From Paralimibaculum aggregatum (GTDB lineage Bacteria > Pseudomonadota > Alphaproteobacteria > Rhodobacterales > Rhodobacteraceae), in the NCBI RefSeq assembly GCF_030270585.1, contig NZ_BSYI01000003.1, positions 62,001-126,000 on the forward strand: a stretch of 64,000 nt of DNA. Reading direction: 5' to 3'. Position 1 is the stretch's first letter; the number at the start of each line of letters is the position of its first letter. Positions 60,701 through 64,000 of this stretch are shown here, in pieces. A model generated the notes under the pieces. The model saw only the letters and a program-made list of their open reading frames with translations. It made no database searches and was not told where the DNA came from. A program made the position numbers and the translations under genes.

Positions 60701-63104
60701 GCCGGAGTACATCGCCGTCGCGCCGGACGACAGCCATGCCTATGTCTCGCTGCAGGAGGCCAACGCCTTCGCGGTGCTGGACCTCGAGACCCTCGCTTTC
60801 ACCGACATCATCACCCAGGGCACCCGCAACCACTGGCTGGGCGACCCGGAGCTGACCACCGTCGCGTTCACCGACCTGCCGCTGCTCGGCACCGATGCCA
60901 ACGGGCTCGACATCGATCTCGGCGGCTTCTCGGGCCTCTGGTTCGACGGTGCCGAGGCGGACGGCACGCTCAACTTCCTCACCGTGCCGGATCGCGGCCC
61001 GAACGGCTCCGAGGTGGTCGAGGGCGCGCGCACCTTCAACCTGCCGGACTACCAGGCCCGCGTGGTCGCGTTCTCGGTCGATCCGAGCACCGGCGAGGCG
61101 ACCATCGGGAACCAGATCTTCTTCACCGATGGCGCCGGCAACCCGATCACCGGCCTGCCCAACCACCCGGCACTGGACGAGACCCCGGTGGATGCCGCCG
61201 GCAACCCGCTGGACTACGACCCGCTCGGCGCCGACATGGAGGGCATCGTGCGCGCCGGCGACGGCACCTTCTGGACCGTCGACGAGTACCGCCCGGCGAT
61301 CTACCACTTCGACACCGACGGCACGCTGATAGACCGCTTCGTCCCGGCCGGCACCGCCGCCGCCGCCGGCGAGGAGGTGGGCAGCTTCGGCACCGAGAGC
61401 CTGCCGGAGGCGTATTTCTCGCGCGTGCCGAACCGCGGCTTCGAGGCGATGGCGATCGACGAGGCCAGCGGCATCCTCTACGCCTTCATCCAGACCCCGC
61501 TGGCCAACCCGGACAAGGCGGCCTCGGATGCCTCCGGCGTGATCCGCATCCTCGGCATCGACATCGCCACCGGCGAGCCGGTCGCCGAGCATGTCTACCT
61601 GCTCGAGGATCCGAGCGCGGCGATCCGGGCCGGCGGCCGGGTCGACAAGATCGGCGATGCGGTGTTCCGCGACCTCGGCGACGGCACCGGCGAGATCCTC
61701 GTGATCGAGCGCGACGGCAATTTCGGCTCGGATGCCGACAAGAACGTGTTCTCGATCATCCTCGACCAGGCCACCAACCTGATCGCCGACCAGGTGGCGC
61801 TGCCGGCGGGCGAGACCCTCGAGCAGCAGTCGGCCGCCGATCTCGCGGCGCTCGGCATCGAGCCGGTGGCCAAGAGCAAGCTCTTCGGCGTGCCGGAGAT
61901 CGGCTACACCCCCTCCGACAAGACCGAGGGCCTGGCGCTGATCCAGACCGCGGAGGGCGAGGCCATCGCGCTGCTCAACGACAACGATTTCGGCATCGAG
62001 GACAGCGCCGGGCTGGTGCCGCAGCTCGGCATCGTCACCGCCGCCTTCAATGCCGGCTTCGACGCCACCGACGACGGGGTGATCGACATCGTGCCGCGCC
62101 AGGTCCTCGGCCTGCGCATGGCCGATGCCATCGCCGCGGCGGAGATCGGCGGCATCACCTACCTGCTCTCGGCCAACGAGGGCGACGGCCGCGGCGATGC
62201 CTTCGACGACGGCGAGGCGGTGCCCTTCGGCGACGAGGCCCGGGTCGGCGATCTGCTCGAGCTCGGCCTGATCGACGAGGCGGTCAACACCGACGGGCTG
62301 GAGCGGCTGGTGGTCTCGACCATCGACGGCGACACCGACGGCGACGGCGACATCGACGTGCTGCACAGCTTCGGCTCGCGCAGCTTCACGATCTTCGACA
62401 GCGCCGGCAACGTGGTCTTCGACTCGGGCTCCGAGTTCGAGCGCTACATCGCCGCCAACTTCCCCGAGCGCTTCAACGACGATGACGGCGGCCTCGGCCA
62501 GAACCGCTCCGACGCCAAGGGCCCCGAGCCGGAGGCGCTGGCGGTCGGCGAGGTCGATGGCCGGACCTATGCCTTCATCGGCGCGGAGCGCGATTCGGGC
62601 GTCTTCGTCTACAATGTGAGCGAGCCGGAGAACGCTTATCTCGTCGACTACATCGACGGGTTCGGCGCCGGCAACATCGCGCCGGAGACCATCGCCTTCA
62701 TCCCGGCCGACGAGAGCAGCTCGGGCAAGGCGCAGATCGCGGTGGCCTACGAGATCTCGGGCACCACGGCGGTGTTCGATCTCGACCTCGACACCGGCGT
62801 GGCGACGGTCGAGGACTTCTACGATGTCGCGCTCGGCCGCCAGTTCGACGCCGCCGGCCTCAACTTCTGGTCGGAGGTCTACGAGACCGCCTCGATCGAG
62901 TTCGTCTCGGAGGCCTTCGACCTCTCGACCGAGTTCAACGCCGCGATCGACGGGCTGAGCGATCTCGAGGGGCTGAACCTCGTCGCCAACAACGCGCTCG
63001 GCCGCGATGCCACCGAGGCCGAGCAGGAAGCATTCCTGCCGATCATCGCCGAGGACGGCTACGACCAGGTCTTCCTGGCCTTCATCGAGCCGGACCTGGC
63101 CTGA
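57798..63104 (+). CDS. Giant mosaic phosphoesterase: 5'-nucleotidase + choice-of-anchor I + phytase-like esterase + DUF4214-like end
   Basis: A 1768-residue acidic protein. Residues 1-~330: metallophosphatase (FTLQILHASDLEGG; SAGDNYIPGPF; GNHEFDAGTDYF) with an inserted pair of EF-hand-like loops (DDTDGNGFFDNAE, DINGDGFRDYFEE). Residues ~480-720: 5'-nucleotidase C-terminal domain (GNLTADANIF; IKNGGGIRASIG; LLDIQNALRFDNGL). Residues ~770-1000 and ~1330-1680: beta-propeller-like choice-of-anchor I halves, split by an 'esterase-like activity of phytase' domain (GGFSGLWFDGAEADGTLNFL; VPDRGPNGSE). The last ~90 residues (FYDVALGRQFDAAGLNFWSE) resemble DUF4214. No Sec signal is present; type I secretion is likely. 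Role: extracellular phosphate scavenging. Confidence 0.87.
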   Translation: MAFTLQILHASDLEGGVDAISNAPNFATIVEALEAEAADAGHPSILLSAGDNYIPGPFFNAGGDFSLSNTYEGFYNALFGLIDESALDAADDTDGNGFFDNAEIEAAIRAGTASFDAVYTTDINGDGFRDYFEEIDTQEGRVDIAIMNALGFDASAVGNHEFDAGTDYFENIINYDSEEGNGLSGSRYDDAALVPGHVNYLQEIDTPGAQFPYLSANLDFSGDFDVGPLFSGAIQPASAFASDLLSARVNPDDPAETGADSNDIKGAPATVLTVDGERIGVVGATTQLVSQISSTGAVADATSPGVNDMAALAAALQPFVDELTASGIDKIVIVSHLQQFALEQELASLMTGVDVIIAGGSDTISADAQDRLREGAAAEQPYPLIVEDAEGNPTAVVSTDGEYRYVGRLVVTFDEDGNIVPGSIDEDVSGAFATDEQGVLDVTGADSLEAAIAGSEAGADVAALTGAVTDVVIAADSTAFGESTVYIEGSRSAVRTEETTLGNLTADANIFAAQAVDPAITVSIKNGGGIRASIGEVDSEGNELPTQANPVSGKEEGEISLLDIQNALRFDNGLVAVETTPEGLKIVLEHAVAATAEGATPGQFAQVGGLRFSFDPEAPAQELTVIDGTLVTLQQGERIRSVEIDLPDGSSLVIVENGEVDDDAPESIKVVTLDFLAGGEGDLLGGDGYPWRGVGTVTDLEIGEQDALADYLAATFPVDGDDAFSEAETGPEADSRIQNLGLREDDISEPGPVEPVDVPVVPPFEAVLGSGELAITPVVTFQGAFETDGDAEGASEVVNTIDGMLYVTNGNIQTIDIFDIAAGETAGRIQLSDLPGFDGVQSVAVNEEVIVAVVDVEPTDGVPNNGMAAIYDRDSLELITTVETGNLPDSVTFTHDGSRALIANEGEFNSESDLVVDAPGGVTVVDLSDLGAVTATTVDFSGAADLIAAAATQGLRLNPEYDPVTDLEPEYIAVAPDDSHAYVSLQEANAFAVLDLETLAFTDIITQGTRNHWLGDPELTTVAFTDLPLLGTDANGLDIDLGGFSGLWFDGAEADGTLNFLTVPDRGPNGSEVVEGARTFNLPDYQARVVAFSVDPSTGEATIGNQIFFTDGAGNPITGLPNHPALDETPVDAAGNPLDYDPLGADMEGIVRAGDGTFWTVDEYRPAIYHFDTDGTLIDRFVPAGTAAAAGEEVGSFGTESLPEAYFSRVPNRGFEAMAIDEASGILYAFIQTPLANPDKAASDASGVIRILGIDIATGEPVAEHVYLLEDPSAAIRAGGRVDKIGDAVFRDLGDGTGEILVIERDGNFGSDADKNVFSIILDQATNLIADQVALPAGETLEQQSAADLAALGIEPVAKSKLFGVPEIGYTPSDKTEGLALIQTAEGEAIALLNDNDFGIEDSAGLVPQLGIVTAAFNAGFDATDDGVIDIVPRQVLGLRMADAIAAAEIGGITYLLSANEGDGRGDAFDDGEAVPFGDEARVGDLLELGLIDEAVNTDGLERLVVSTIDGDTDGDGDIDVLHSFGSRSFTIFDSAGNVVFDSGSEFERYIAANFPERFNDDDGGLGQNRSDAKGPEPEALAVGEVDGRTYAFIGAERDSGVFVYNVSEPENAYLVDYIDGFGAGNIAPETIAFIPADESSSGKAQIAVAYEISGTTAVFDLDLDTGVATVEDFYDVALGRQFDAAGLNFWSEVYETASIEFVSEAFDLSTEFNAAIDGLSDLEGLNLVANNALGRDATEAEQEAFLPIIAEDGYDQVFLAFIEPDLA

Positions 63105-63151
63105 TGCGCCGCGCCCGGCCCCGCGCGGGCCGGGCATCGCCAGAAACCGGG

Positions 63152-63174
63152 AGGGCCCCCAGGCGGGGCCCTTT
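63152..63174 (+). terminator. Intrinsic terminator after the giant phosphoesterase gene
   Basis: AGGGCCCC-CAGGC-GGGGCCCTTT: an 8-bp perfect GC stem followed by TTTCGATT, 48 nt after the stop codon. Confidence 0.7.
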
Positions 63175-63340
63175 CGATTCGGAGGCGCCCGATGCCGGCG
63201 CTCCCCGCTTGTGCGCGGCCCCCGATTCGCGGGAGACTTCGCCGGCCCGAGGGGGCGGGCGCAAGACCGCTCCCGGCCCGGCCATTGCAGGAAACCGAGA
63301 CCACGGGCCGCCGCCGCCGCTGCCCGACCGGGAGGGACCG

Positions 63341-63895
63341 ATGAGACCAGCCGCCGAGATCACCGCCGCCGGGATTGCCGGGGCCGCCGCGCTCCTGCTG
63401 CTGGCGCTGGCCTCCGGGCCCGGCACGCCGATGGCGCGGGCCGATGCGGCGGCCGCTGCCGCGGCCGATCCGGCGGATACCCCGGGACCCGCCGCGGCGG
63501 CGCAGGAGCAGCCCGCCTTCCGCACCGCGCCGCCCGCGCCGCAAACCCCGCTCAGCCTTTTCCAGTGGGCGCTGAAGGCCGAGGGCCGGCTTCTGCTGGT
63601 GCCGCTCGAGGGCCATCTCTGGCCGGCCGAGCGCGCCGGCACCGGCATCATCGAGACCCTGCCGCCGAAGATCGCCGTGCGTCTGCACCATGACGGGCGC
63701 GAGATCAGCCTGCCGCTCGCGGCGGTGCTGGCGCCGCAGGAGCTGGCGCCGGGCTATGTGCTGGAGCGCCGCGAGGGCTCTGCCTGGCAGCCGCTCGACG
63801 CCGCGCATTTCGACGACATGACCTTCTATGGCCGGCGCGGGACCGGCGCCTTCGAGCCGCTCGGGCTCGGGGAGATCCGCATCCGCCCGCGCTGA
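63341..63895 (+). CDS. Exported hypothetical protein
   Basis: A 184-residue protein with an N-terminal hydrophobic segment (ITAAGIAGAAALLLLALASG) that is a signal peptide or anchor, an Ala/Pro-rich linker, and a C-terminal ~110-residue domain (SLFQWALKAEGRLLLVPLEG; KIAVRLHHDGREISLPLAAV; FYGRRGTGAFEPLGLGEI). No family is recognised. GGGAGGGA lies before ATG 63341. Located 236 bp after the giant phosphoesterase and 50 bp before another exported protein gene. Confidence 0.72.
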   Translation: MRPAAEITAAGIAGAAALLLLALASGPGTPMARADAAAAAAADPADTPGPAAAAQEQPAFRTAPPAPQTPLSLFQWALKAEGRLLLVPLEGHLWPAERAGTGIIETLPPKIAVRLHHDGREISLPLAAVLAPQELAPGYVLERREGSAWQPLDAAHFDDMTFYGRRGTGAFEPLGLGEIRIRPR

Positions 63896-63945
63896 GCCCG
63901 CAGCGCCGCCCGAGCCCGCAGAGCTTACTGATGAGGAGACCGCGC

Positions 63946-64000
63946 ATGACCCGCCCCGCTTCGCGCCGCCTGTCCGCCGCGCTCGCCCTTGCCGTCGCCG
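63946..64000 (+). CDS. Start of an exported protein gene (cut by the window edge)
   Basis: Eighteen codons are visible (MTRPASRRLSAALALAVA), the beginning of a signal peptide, after GAGGAG at ~7 nt. The product cannot be identified. It is probably in one operon with the gene at 63341. Confidence 0.6.
   Translation, partial: MTRPASRRLSAALALAVA

Noticed and set aside
59022-63137. 1371-codon open frame opposite the giant phosphoesterase gene
   Set aside because: It is the antisense shadow of a gene with clear domain matches; its composition is Asp/Val/Glu/Arg/Gly-rich and family-less.
1-64000. tRNA or rRNA genes
   Set aside because: No tRNA-like GTTCGAnTC arms in cloverleaf context and no rRNA segments were noticed.

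Overview
The window looks like chromosomal DNA from a very GC-rich alphaproteobacterium of the Rhodobacterales/Paracoccaceae type. Markers are a ChpT-type histidine phosphotransferase diverging from a DUF3553 gene, the pair olsB-olsA for ornithine lipids, DUF1638 next to a homocysteine methyltransferase and a corrinoid protein, three proteins with VPLPA-CTERM-like sorting tails, DUF1127 and DUF3775 proteins, and a tkt/gap/pgk/fba carbon block followed by zapA. The genus cannot be fixed from sequence reading alone. No rRNA, tRNA, insertion sequence, prophage or CRISPR array was seen.

Layout. 0-7.4 kb: start of a CPBP-like membrane protein, an OmpA-type lipoprotein, rnd, a PepSY-like secreted protein, a lipoprotein, sufE, and a homocysteine methyltransferase. 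7.4-13 kb: 5.6 kb of non-coding tandem repeats. 13-18.7 kb: the corrinoid protein, a periplasmic DsrE + rhodanese pair, DUF1638, a PAS protein, gmk and a gamma-carbonic anhydrase. 18.7-28 kb: chpT with repeated copies of its 3' end, DUF3553, olsB-olsA, a glutamine-synthetase-like enzyme, a ThiE-like protein and two paralogous proteins, one with an Ala/Asp repeat tail. 28-42.8 kb: VPLPA-CTERM proteins, a cupin, small conserved proteins, fba, pgk, gap, tkt, the coiled-coil/zapA pair and an AAA+ ATPase. 42.8-64 kb: a DMT transporter, an MMPL transporter fused in frame to a LolA-like domain with an outer-membrane protein and a TetR regulator, two sister methyltransferases, tamB/tamA, a 1768-residue phosphatase/phytase-like mosaic, and two short secreted proteins, the last cut by the window edge.

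The most unusual property is the set of long, degenerate tandem arrays between ordinary genes in the first 28 kb. Several are plainly built from copies of the neighbouring gene's end. The bmt 3' end recurs about nine times between 8.0 and 9.8 kb. The chpT 3' end, with the end of the convergent carbonic-anhydrase gene, recurs four times. The last ~40 codons and terminator of the corrinoid gene recur once. The stop-codon contexts of sufE and olsA seed short arrays, and a piece of the PepSY gene is embedded in an array of ~205 bp units. The right-hand 36 kb is compact and free of such arrays. This gene-end amplification is the best candidate in the window for something undescribed; whether it is only a mutational process or has a function (termination, transcript 3' ends, new coding tails) cannot be told from sequence alone.

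Because of the high GC content, nearly every real gene carries long open frames on the other strand and in other frames. Genes were chosen by recognisable protein families, Shine-Dalgarno spacing, signal peptides and consistent neighbours.
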